This document shows positions 47,429-57,552 of a stretch of 64,000 bases of DNA, one piece after another; the first letter of the stretch is position 1; the number at the start of each line of letters is the position of its first letter. The notes under the pieces are model-generated. The model worked only from the letters and a program-made list of their open reading frames with translations, ran no database searches and was not told the DNA's origin. The position numbers and the translations under genes were made by a program. The stretch is from positions 3,038,001 to 3,102,000 of the forward strand of contig BJKQ01000001.1 of assembly GCA_006538405.1 (NCBI GenBank). The letters run 5' to 3'. Source of the DNA: Hansfordia pulvinata (Eukaryota; Ascomycota; Sordariomycetes; Xylariales).

Positions 47429-49473
47429 ATGGGTGTCTTCAAAGGCGCCGCAGCTCCCGCTCGGAGGTCGGGCCACGCTGCCAGCGTCCGCGGCCGCATT
47501 AGTGGCCCCATCTCCCAGGACGACGAGTTTCCCATCCGAAACCCGGGCACCGGCATCGCCTTTGCAGGCGAGCCGAGACAGGTTCAGCCGCCTTCAGACC
47601 ATGCGTCAAGCCTCGAACCCGATGACGCCCACGCCAATGCCTCGCGCGACGGACAGACAGACTCTTCAGCTCCGTCCGCCCCTAACCATGACTCTCAGCC
47701 GCCTCCCCCCATCCCCAGAGCACGCAACCCCAACGCCAACCGCGCGAGTACCGTCAGATTCTCCGCCGTGAGCAGCGATGCCAACAACGCCAATCTCCCC
47801 CAGCGCAAAAAGTCCACCATAAAGTCCGCCATAGGCAAGCTGTTCGGGCGGAGTAAGAAGCGCAATCTCAGCGAGACTGCCATTTCGGAAGATCAAGCGA
47901 CATCGTCTTATTCTATACCCCAGAGCGTGAGTCTCCAACACTCCTCCCAACTACACCACCTGCAGCAGCCCGCACTAGCATGCAGGCGCCTGAATGGGCG
48001 CGCGCGCTTGCGTCACTAACACAAACTGACCGAACCCTAGGAATCACCACCGCGTGAACCAGCATCAGACCCGGCGGAAGAGGAGCAGAAACGCAGACCC
48101 TCGGTTCCCGTCAGCGAATTTGACAAGGCGTTGCGGTCCCACTCCATTGGCCCCGATGACATAATCGCCATAGAGAGCGCCCGGAATTCTATGCAGATCG
48201 AACCAGCGCCGCGATCATCCAGGAGGCCCGCCACCTCGAGCAAGATCTTCTGCTACCCCATTCGCGACCCGAACAGCGAGATGAGGGGTCTAACGCCCCG
48301 CCCTGCCAGCTCGCATGCGCAGGGAAGCCGCACGTTTGAGGGAGAGCACGAGAGCCAGGATGAAGTAGGCCGCGCCGTGACCGTAGGGAGCGCGGCGTAC
48401 CGTCGCAAGTCCCGCAGTCTGTCACAGCTGCCCACCATGTCACATATCCCGCTGGACGCGCGGAGGCGGAGCGACGAGATTCGGCACTTGAGGCAAAGTC
48501 GCGAGATTGCCTTGTTGCATGAGAAGCCCTCCGACACCACCGAGGATTACACCCCCACCCCGACGGAAGCTGTACGAGAGGATTCAGTGATCGGGTCGCA
48601 CCCGCCTTCCCCGCTCCCGGACGAAGTTGATGAAGAAGCCGGAGAGGACACGGAAGCCGAGGCCGAGGTGGATGATGTGATCCAAGGAGGAGATGCCAAA
48701 ATGCCTGCGGACGAGGACTCGCAAGTACACACCTCCGAAGAGCGCCTGCTTGCCCTGGAGGCACAAAACGAGAAACTGGAAAAACTTGTTTCGCAACTCC
48801 TTCATGCCCTCCCGCGCCTGAGCCAGCATGAGCGGACCCCCCGCGCTAGCCATCAAGACCTGCCCCAGCAGCTACAGCAACCCACTCCCTAGACACGACC
48901 CTTGCATCAGAACAGATGTTGTCGAAACGCTGCGAAGGGTCCGCGCAAGATTTCAGCCACGCGGCGGCGGCACTCTCCCTGTCAAGGCCCGGCCCGCGGC
49001 CTCAGTCGGCAGTGACAATCCGTGGAACCACGAGCATGCCCACGCTACCGAGTGAGGTGGCGGGCTCGCTCTCGGCAGACCACTACATCACCCTCAAGGC
49101 TCTTCTGGACACAGAGGTTGCCGCCAGGCAGGCGCTGGAATCACAAGTCATCAAGCTGACACATCGTATCAATCGAATATCCCGCACGTCGCATCCTCTT
49201 GACACGACGGTGGGGCCGCGGACCGGATTCTACTCGGCCTTTGAGCACGACGACGACGACGACGACGACGAACTTCACACGGCAGAGGACCATTCGGAAT
49301 CCGAGGCGTTCCGGACGCCCCACGAGGAGCGCTTCGAAGCCGACCACTCGGACGACTTTTGGGAAGAGGAGGACACGATTCAGATGAAGAGGGCACCACG
49401 GACGCTCTCGCTGGGCCAGATGACCCTAGGCAACGCCGCGAGGGCCGACGCCCGAATGGATGTGAACTTATGA
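47429..49473 (+). CDS. Conserved fungal protein of unknown function, coiled-coil, with one apparent frameshift
   Basis: I do not recognise a function. Exon 1 (47429-47926) starts MGVFKGAAAPARRSGHAAS and contains DDEFPIRNPGTGIAFAG and a basic segment RKKSTIKSAIGKLFGRSKKR, which could bind membrane or nucleic acid. The intron (donor GTGAGT, acceptor CCCTAG) leads to exon 2 at 48041 in phase 0. Exon 2 has KIFCYPIRDPNSEMRGLTPR, an acidic stretch (about 48600-48720), and a leucine coiled coil LLALEAQNEKLEKLVSQLLH. The frame stops at 48890 but continues in the neighbouring frame after one restored base at about 48850-48889 (LDTTLASEQMLSKR), with a second coil near DHYITLKALLDTEVAARQAL and an acidic Asp run. 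The stop is at 49471-49473. Restored length is 643 aa. It may be a cytoplasmic scaffold or polarity factor; that is a guess from composition. Confidence 0.72.
48850..48889 (+). other. Apparent one-base deletion in the coiled-coil gene
   Basis: One extra C in CCCACTCCCTAG (48881-48892) removes the TAG and gives an uninterrupted frame to 49473. No convincing donor-acceptor pair spans the break. Confidence 0.65.
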
Positions 49474-51970
49474 CTACAAGGACTGCGTCCTTGACGACTT
49501 GGATTTAGCCTACCATGACGAGTTACGAAGAGTCGACACGACACACCAGCGAGCGCGTGGACAGGTCCACGCCGTGACCAGCCCACCAACGTCGGGGGTT
49601 TGTGGTTGGTGCAGCCAGCGTGTGGGCACCTCCGCGCCCCGTTATTCAAATTGCGAGAACCTCATCGATTAGCGAGCGACAGCATTGCACCTGTGCTTTT
49701 TTCCTTGACCCCGCTGTAGCGGATACATGTTTCGTGCTACTGCTGTATTCTGGACATTTGCAACCCGTCATGCACGGCACACGTCGATGCCGCCGAGTCA
49801 CGACGACTTGTTTCCTTGGTTAGGACTTTGGGAGGGGTCGGTTGATACACCACGTGTGGGGTTTAATGGTGCCGGTGAACTCCATATATAAGAGACTGCC
49901 CTTATTCGGTCGGTAATTGGGCCGATGCAGAAGAGTACTCGCACTGCAGCTCGCGCTTCTCCACACTCGCGATTTCGTACTCCGTGAAGGCTCGTGGCAC
50001 TCCGGGGCGTTCGTTTGTGAGGGCTCCGGACGTGTCGAGCGGGCAGGCATCAATATTGAATGCCACCAGGCGATCACGGGCCCCACCAGACGGAGCGGGC
50101 GGAGGTTCATCATCCATTGTCTCTGGGGCGGACCGGCCCAGCGGTAGCGGGAGCGAGCAGAGGCGGCAACGGGCAAGAGGTGCTACGGAGGTTGCTCGTC
50201 GAGGACGGGAGTGCTTGGCCAATCAACAGCGGCAAGCCCATCAATCAATAGCCTTGTTCGCTTGGTGCCGAGGCGGGCGGCTGAAGAAGAGAATAGAGGA
50301 GAGGAGAGGCGGGGCAGGGTGTGTGCTATTGGGCCCAGATGGCGACACTGGCGTAACTGGGTAACTCGGAGTGGCAGGATCCACGCCCTCGGCAGGACCC
50401 GTCCAGCTTTCCGGATAGAGGCTCCTGGCGTTCGTAGATCGCCATCCTTACGAGAGTGGTGGTTTGCGGGTGCGGCTGAGAGGTGCGAGCCCGAAGTGAA
50501 GCGTAGGAGACCTTGGTAGCGGAGGCGGTATGTGTGACTGGGTCGGGTCGCAGGACGAGTTCCCAGGAATTGACGTCAGGTACCCGCGGGTGGACAGATG
50601 GGTCCAAGGGAAGACAAGACGTCTCATCCGCCTCACCCAGCGCCGTGGTGTCTTGACCGCGAGCTGAGGCCGCGAAGCCGCATGACGTCCAGTGGGGCGG
50701 GTTTGGCATGAACCCAGACGCGTTTGCAGGGCGTTGGGTCATCGGTACCTTAGGAGGTACTCGTGGGAGGAATGATGAGTCTACCTATCAGTACAGTGTG
50801 CATAACGCGTCACAGGTTCATGACGGGCGCCCGCCGCTTCAGAGATGGCCTGGTCCTGGGATCCACGGACCTCAGAATGCAGCTCCGAACATCCATGCAC
50901 CATGGTACGAGTAGCAGTGAACTTGGGGTAGACGCGCTTCCGTAGCAGATGCATCACGCTGCGTGGATGACCAGACGCGTTTCCGTAAAGTGTGGGCATG
51001 AACCCGGACGGGGATTCCAGGTACCGTAACGCCATGCGACACGTCCGTAACCCGTCCCTGTGGCCCGTACCGCCTAACCGTACGAGTACTCGCATGGGTC
51101 CATTGTACACCTGGCGAATAGACCTCGCGACAGGATGGGACCTCCAGCTGCAACCGAGGAAGAGCTCGGAGCTGGCGAGGGGCTCTGCAGCTCTGCGCTG
51201 CCCGCGGGGCGGCCCCTGGCGGCGTCGCAGCCGTCTCGGATTCATCAGGCCCGCTCGCTTGCAGCAGCAGAGTGAATGAAACCTGCCTGTCTGATCACTG
51301 CCATCCACCATGACCAGTCAGTTCAGTTCAGTTCAGCTCAGTTCCCGTGGCAGCTCAGATCAGCTAACTTAGGGCAGGCAGGTCAGTGGGTAATGGCCGC
51401 CGCCGCCAGCCGACAGCTCGCTCGGTCTGGACTGGACCGGTTCCTGGCCGTAACATCGCCAACGACCACCCTAAGCCCAACCCGATCACCAGCCTCGGCA
51501 GTCGGAGCACACAGTGACGACGGACGACGGACGACACAACGCAGCGAGCGCGACGCCCACCAACGGACGGACGCAGGCCGACGACGCCTCGCCCACAGCG
51601 CCCGGCTCGGCGCCTCCAGAGCTTAAGTTGAGCCCGCCCGCCCGCCAATCGGCCCTTGCCCTCGGCACCCGCGCAGGGAGACGGCGTCCGCCGGTGCTGC
51701 TCGAGGCAGGCCCGTCTATTCAGGCAACCCAACCCCTCCACTCCCGCACGCCAACAACCTTGAAGCCTGCAGCAAGCGGCAGCGGCCGTGGCTGTAAGGT
51801 AGACGCAAGATTGAACGCCGCTGGTAGCTGGCAGAGCAGAGACGGCACCGCCGGCCCCAACCACGCCCACCACGCGGACCTGCCATGTCCGACTGCTCTC
51901 CTTCTCTCCACCCAGATCCGTACCGAGCGAGGGGCGCCGCCTGGCCGTGTTCGACCACCCCATCGCCACA
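49474..51970. other. Intergenic region, 2.5 kb
   Basis: No supported gene. TACGAGTA-type motifs start at 50906 and 51081, the latter within TACGAGTACTCG. A short AGTTC repeat lies at 51320-51346. The last 400 bp before 51971 are likely promoter and leader of the mannosidase gene. Confidence 0.6.
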
Positions 51971-53947
51971 ATGATCACGCTTCGCCGACGGCTCTTGGCC
52001 CCCCTCGTCTTCATCCTTCTCGCGCTCTTCTACTACTCGGGCGCTATCTATGGCGCGGCCACGAGACCGGCGCAGGTCCGCCCGGCGGAGCGGGCCAAGT
52101 TCCGCCTCGGCGTGGTGTCCGACGACAGCTACTTCTGGAGGAAGCGCGAGATGCACTACCCGCCCTCCTCCATCAGGCCGCTGCCCGTCGGCAGGCCCCA
52201 CGACATGCCCAAGGTCCAGGCCAAGTTCGGCCCGGAGCCCGTCGAGCTGGCCCGCATCCGCCGGGGCCGCCTCGAGGCCGTCAAGCGCTCCTTTGAGCGC
52301 AGCTGGTCCTCGTACAAGAAGCTGGCCAGCCCCGACGACGAGCTGACGCCCATCTCCGGCGGGTCCCGCAACCCCTTTGGCGGCTGGGGCGTCCAGCTCG
52401 TCGACTCGCTCGACACGCTGTGGATCATGGGGCTCAAGGCCGAGTTCGAGGCCGCCGTCCAGGTCGCCGCCGCCATCAACTTCACCTCGACCGAGCTGCA
52501 GACCGTCAACGTCTTCGAAACCACCATCCGCCACCTCGGCGGCTTCCTCGCCGCCTACGACCTGAGCGGCGACCAGCGCCTGCTGCGCAAGGCCCGCGAG
52601 GTCGGCGACATGCTCTACGTCGCCTTCGACACCCCCAACCGCATGCCCGTCACCCGCTGGGACCTCCGCGGCGCCGCCCGCGGCGAGAAGCAGGTCGCCG
52701 GCCGCAACACCCTGCTGGCCGAGATCGGCTCGCTCGGCCTCGAGTTCACCCGCCTGTCCCTCATCACCGGCGACCCCAAGTGGTACGACGCCGCGGAGAG
52801 GATCCGCGAGAAGCTGGATCTGGCGCAGGAGACCACGGCCATTCCCGGTAAGTGTGGTCTGAATTCATACCTTTTTCTTTTTCTTCATATCTTCCTTCAT
52901 CACCCCCTTGACCATCAATGAAAGCCCTATTCCCTTTGTTGTTGCCCTCCCCTTTGCTCGGGACGACGGCTGACTAACCGAACCCCGCCAACAGGCCTGT
53001 GGCCCATCACGGTCAACGCCAGGGACAGCAGGTGGAACCTGGACAACACGTTCGGGCTGGGCTCCATGGCGGACTCGGCGTACGAGTACCTGCCGAAGAT
53101 GGTGGCGCTGACGGGCGGGCTGGTGCCCCAGTACAGCCGCATGTACATGCGGGCGATGCGGGCGGCGCTGGACGCGACGGTGTGGCGACCGATGACGCCG
53201 GACAACGCCGACATACTGGTGGCGAGCACGGCGCACGTGGTGGCCCCGAACAACCCGCGCCACCGCGAGGTGCGGCTGGACCACCAGCAGCAGCACCTGG
53301 CGTGCTACGCCGGGGGGATGCTGGCGCTGGGGGGCAAGCTGATGCGGGTGCAGGGCCACCTGGACGCGGCGCGCAAGCTGACGGACGGGTGCGTGTGGGC
53401 GTACAAGAACGCGCCGATGGGCATCATGCCGGAGCTGCTCCTGATGGCGCCGTGCCGGTCCCGGGGGATGTGCCGGTGGGACGAGACGGCGTGGAAGCGC
53501 GAGGTGCTGAAGCGCGCGGGCATGATGCTGGGGGACACGGCGGGCGCGGACCGGATCGCCGAGGACCGGGCCCTGCCCCGGGGGTGGACGGACGTCCCCG
53601 ACGCGCGCTACCTGCTGCGGCCCGAGGCCATCGAGAGCGTGTTCGTGCTGTACCGCGCGACGGGCCGGCGCGAGCTGCTCGAGTCGGCGTGGGCCATGTT
53701 CCAGGCCGTCGACCGGCAGACGCGCACCCCGCTGGCCAACGCGGCGCTGGCCGACGTCATGGTGCCCGAGCCCGGGTCCGGGTCCTCCGGCGGCAACAAG
53801 GCCCGCCAGACGGACTCGATGGAGAGCTTCTGGCTCGGCGAGACGCTCAAGTACTTCTACCTCATCTTCAGCGAGCCGCACGTCGTCTCGCTCGACGAGT
53901 GGGTGTTCAACACGGAGGCGCACCCTTTCCGGAGGTTGACTCGGTGA
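51971..53947 (+). CDS. GH47 class I alpha-1,2-mannosidase, type II membrane protein
   Basis: Trims alpha-1,2-linked mannose from N-glycans in the ER or Golgi lumen, Ca2+-dependent. Exon 1 is 51971-52847 (donor GTAAGT) and exon 2 is 52995-53947 (acceptor AACAG), giving 609 aa. MITLRRRLLAPLVFILLALF is a short cytoplasmic tail plus signal anchor, followed by a stem with WRKREMHYPPSSIRPLP. Family motifs are complete: LVDSLDTLWIMGL, VFETTIRHLGGFLAAYDLSG (acid Glu183), DNTFGLGSMADSAYEYLPKM (Asp309), HLACYAGGM with the later CVWAY (conserved disulphide cysteines), LLRPEAIESVFVLYRATG (Glu503, Glu506), DSMESFWLGETLKYFYLIFS and VFNTEAHPF (Ca2+-binding Thr599). All expected catalytic residues are visible, so it should be active. 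ATG 51971 is the first in frame and places the anchor at the N terminus. Of several fungal class I paralogues I cannot say which this is. Confidence 0.93.
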
Positions 53948-55058
53948 GGGGGGAGAAAACCGTGGAGGGGCAATGAGAGATGAGGGAAATAGAGAGATGG
54001 GATGAAAGGCCACGGTTGGGTTTATGTGAAGAATTTTTTTCGAAATGTAGGAAATATACCTAAGGTAATGGATACAATAGACCCCGGTAAGGAGCCCCGA
54101 ATGACTAGAGGCTAGCGACCGACAGCGACGATACACGTGAATCCTCTTATTGGCCGCCGGGCGTTATCTGCCCATTGATTTGCTGTTATTACTAAGCCTC
54201 TGCCGCAGTCTTAAATCCAACAATAAAGTCTGGATATGAAACCAGTCCGATCGGGTTTTGACACTCCGCAAAGTTCAATTGAATCTGCTGGCCAGCTTGA
54301 AGCTAGCGCGTGGGGTTCTTGCGTGGAAACTTCTGGGGAAGAGAGAACGGGTTCACGGCTGCAGCTGGTATGTTTCCGGGCTAGGGTCACCCACAAGACC
54401 CCCATGAAGCATCCCCCCCCCCCCCCCCCCACGAGCAAAGGCATGGATCCATTGGATCCCGGGGGGTATCTTCAGCAGGGGTCCAGCCCGGGCCGCGGTG
54501 TTCCAGGTCGGAGCCCGAGCAGAGCCTGGAGCTGGCCAGCCCAGCTGCAGCGGAGGGCTTCGCGGGCTCTCGGTGCTGCATCCGGCCGGCGCCAAGTCGC
54601 GTCGAACCTGAGAACGAGCAAAAGCCCCGTCCCGTCCGGAGACGTTGAGGCATGTCGACGGTTGGGGCCCACCGTAGCCGTCTCGATCTAACTCGTGTAG
54701 TCCCTCAGCCCCACTGCAGTTATCGCAGGTTGCGAGTACCCGACCTTACCTGTTAGGAGATACCTACCCCAAGGTACCTCCACCAATCTTCACCCTGGTC
54801 TCGCCGCTCTCTTCAACCCGCCCCTTCGCCTGTGCGCCAGCCTGGTGAAGCCTCTCTCTCCTCCTCTCGACCCTCGATACGACGAGCCCCGAAATACTCT
54901 ACCGTCGCCTCGCAAAGACCTCGACTGGCAGCCCATATACAAACTCTGGCCGGCAATCGCCTTCCTCCGCACTGCGCCCTCGTTTCTGCCGTCGTCACGC
55001 TCCGCCGCCCATCACCAGCTTCACCACATCCAACCCACGCAACAATCCAGCAGCCAAG
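53948..55058. other. Intergenic region, mannosidase gene to shr3
   Basis: 1.1 kb without a supported gene. The AT-richer start (54020-54080) is a likely 3' end. A C18 run is at 54413-54430. ACCTAAGGTA and AAGGTACC palindromic words lie near 54059 and 54772. Confidence 0.6.
54413..54430. repeat. Poly(C) tract, 18 bp
   Basis: An uninterrupted C run in intergenic DNA. Confidence 0.93.
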
Positions 55059-55888
55059 ATGCCTGACCAGTGGGTAGACTGGTCCAAGACCCCGAGGTCC
55101 TCTGGGTATCGCGGGTCCAACTCGTTCGCGACGTTCCTCATCATCGGTCGTAAGCCGCAGATTCCCGCCCCTCTCTCCCTCCCTTCCTCACCCCGCCAAA
55201 GGAAGACTCTGGCCGCATGCGCCCATCGCACAGGTAGCTGACAAGAAGGCGCCCGCGCCCCTCGACAGCCACCTTCTTCTTCCTCGGCATCCTCTTCGCC
55301 ATGTTCCCCTACGACTTCCCGCTGCTCTGGAAGAACGAGCCCCTGGCGCCCGAGTTCCTCGACCAGCTCGAGACGCACCTCAGGTTCCTGCACCAGTCGC
55401 CCCCGCTGATCGGGCGGCTGATGAGCATCATGATCGGCATGGGCTTCGTGGGCTTCTTCTTCAAGCTCTTCCGGGCCTCCGAGGCCAACCTGCTGTTCGA
55501 CGGCTCCTCGCTGCTCATGTACCTGATCGGCGTCGGCGTCTACATCGCCAACACGGTCAAGGGCCTGCGCATGGTCGGTGCCGACTACTGGCGCTCCGAG
55601 GCCTTCCTGACGCGCCAGCTCGAGAGCGCCGCCCGGGCCAAGGCCGGCGGTGGTGCCGGAGGAGGGGGAGAGCCCGCCGAGCTCGGGCGTGAGGACAGCT
55701 TCCGCGTCATGGCCGCCAGCAACACCATCCTGGCCCTCGTCCTGGTCGGCGTCCTGATCCTGCAGTCGGGCCAGTGGTACGCCGAGCGCAAGGACCGCGA
55801 GGAGTACGAGAAGCACGAGCGCGAGGCCGGCCAGAAGCCCGCCCCGAGCCCGACCGCCACCTCCAGGTCCAACAAGAAGAAGCAGTAA
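55059..55888 (+). CDS. shr3: Shr3-type ER chaperone for amino-acid permeases
   Basis: An ER membrane protein that lets amino-acid permeases fold and enter COPII vesicles, by homology to yeast Shr3. Exon 1 is 55059-55149 and exon 2 is 55269-55888, giving 236 aa. I chose donor GTAAGC (55150), which reads SFATFLIIG then PTFFFLGILFAMFPYDFPLLW; using GTCGTA three bases earlier would change only one residue. Four hydrophobic segments are visible: SFATFLIIG into FFFLGILFAMFP, LMSIMIGMGFVGFFFKLF, LLMYLIGVGVYIANTV and SNTILALVLVGVLILQSG. The hydrophilic tail ends NKKKQ, which fits a KKXX retrieval signal. Frame is intact and length matches the family. It sits next to another secretory-pathway gene (mannosidase), probably by chance. 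Confidence 0.92.
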
Positions 55889-55928
55889 AAAGCGCGCTGT
55901 CGTTTTTTGGGGGTGACACGGTCGGGTT

Positions 55929-55945
55929 GGGGGGGGGGGGGGGGG
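55929..55945. repeat. Poly(G) tract, 17 bp
   Basis: An uninterrupted G run 40 bp after the shr3 stop, probably in its 3' untranslated region. Confidence 0.92.
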
Positions 55946-56394
55946 TTATCCAGAACTCGCATTTGTCCCTTCTTCTTTGGCGCACACACACACGTACACC
56001 AAGCTTGGTGTCTTGTTTCGGTCCCTCTTTGAGTTGAGGATTTCGGATCGTCCATCGCAGAAGTGCGGCGATGAGACGCAAAAGCGCGCTTTGTTACGAT
56101 GCGGGGTTGACACTGCACCAGGATTTGGGCGGGTATATGTATATATATCTGTTGTATCCCAAACAATTCTGCGCGTGACCGCCGCCAATTCCCGTGCCCG
56201 CTGGGCCCGGACGCCTCCGCTTGCCATGGGTCGAGCCATGTGTGTGTGAGCGCGCGCGCTCTGTATGTATGCTCTGATTAGCTCACATGGCCCCATTCCC
56301 GAGGGACCATGATGAGTCCTCGGTAAAGTAAGACGAACCGTGGGCGGTCGTCGAATGGCGTTTCGCGTCGCTCACTTCTGTGAGTGACGCCATT

Positions 56395-56438
56395 CCCCCC
56401 CCCCCCCCCCCAAAAAAAAAAAAAAAAAAAAAAAAAAA
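56395..56438. repeat. Adjoining poly(C) and poly(A) tracts, 17 and about 27 bp
   Basis: C17 is followed directly by about 27 A. An A tail of that length is the mark of a retroposed transcript, but no retroelement or gene copy is visible upstream, so slippage is as likely. Confidence 0.85.
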
Positions 56439-56754
56439 CACGAAAATAGATACGAAGAACACGCGCGACAGCAAGATCGCGTGACGGCTGTCTAACGTAA
56501 CGTGTGTGCGTGGGTAGCGCCGCCGACACGAGCCACGGATACCTACCTACTGCGGCGGGCGGGCGGTCAGGCAAAGCACCCCTCCTCGTAGCTGGGAGGG
56601 ATCGCGTTTGGCGGCCGTGCCAGGCCGGGGGAAAAAAGGCGCCAGTCTGGAACGCTGCTTTTCCAGGCACAAGGCCCCGCCTTCGGAAATTGACGACTAC
56701 CCAGTAGTGCCTTGGGGCCACACAGCGCCTTATCCGTGCCTACGGATACATGTA

Positions 56755-56790
56755 CCTTATTATTAGCCACAGCCTTATTATTAGCCACAG
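56755..56790. repeat. 18-bp tandem direct repeat
   Basis: Two adjacent copies of CCTTATTATTAGCCACAG. The AT-rich unit stands out in this GC-rich spacer. Confidence 0.85.
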
Positions 56791-57496
56791 CTCGTAAGGA
56801 ATTGGTTCGCGGTGGTGGTGGTGGTTTCGTCTGCCTGGCGGACGGGGGCGCGGCGACATGGGGGGTTCAGGCGGCTTTTGGTCAGGTCGCCCGGGGATCA
56901 AGAAGGCCCTTTCTCCATGCCAAGCCTCCCTGGTTCGTTCGCGGCACGAGCGCGCGTGCGTGCGTGTGCATTTCTAGTACCTATGTAGTGGTAGTAGTAT
57001 TCTATGCTGCTGCCTTGTCCTCGGCGGGTTGCCCGACTACGAGTGCTCGTATTTGGGGGTGCTTTTTTTTCTTTTTCTTTTTCTTTTTGGTACTCTGGTT
57101 ATAACACCAACGGGCCGGGCCGGTTTCTTCTTTTCGCGTTGCATCGTCGTGCCTTGCCGCCGCGGGTAATGTCGCAAGCCTCTCTCTCTCTCTCTCAAAA
57201 AATACGAAAGAAATATCCATTGTTACATCTCGTTCCCACATCATTGATTCATTCATTAACTTGACCCGACGGATTCCGCCACCCGCCTGCTCACTTCCAT
57301 TTTCGTCCGCGGAGGACGCGACTGAGGGGCGAAAAGAGAGGCGCCGGGGCCTGGGAAGGAAGGAGACGGAAAGAGGGTAGGGTGGAGGCGGAGGGGGGTT
57401 TTTGTTTTCACCTTCTTACAACCCCACGAGCCGAGGACAAGGCAGCCAGCGACAAGAGAGCTGGAGATAATCGAAAGAGAAGAGAGAGAGAAAGAT

Positions 57497-57527
<31 letters not shown>

Positions 57528-57531
57528 AAAA
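57497..57531. repeat. (GAAA)n microsatellite
   Basis: About eight GAAA units in the presumed 5' leader, 22 bp before the ATG of the gene at 57553. Confidence 0.92.
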
Positions 57532-57552
57532 AAGACACTGGGGAACGCGAAG

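Larger units (their letters stand above)
55889..57552. other. Intergenic region, shr3 to F-box-like gene
   Basis: 1.7 kb without a supported gene. It holds a G17 run just past shr3 (55929-55945), the C17-A27 junction tract (56395-56438), a direct repeat CCTTATTATTAGCCACAG (two copies, 56755-56790) and a GAAA repeat (57497-57531) right before the next ATG. Confidence 0.6.

Noticed and set aside
28160..53088. Coding copies of TACGAGTAC as regulatory sites
   Set aside because: The three copies simply encode Tyr-Glu-Tyr in places where that tripeptide fits the protein family.
52865..54136. 423-codon minus-strand frame
   Set aside because: Antisense shadow of mannosidase exon 2, running on into the 3' flank.
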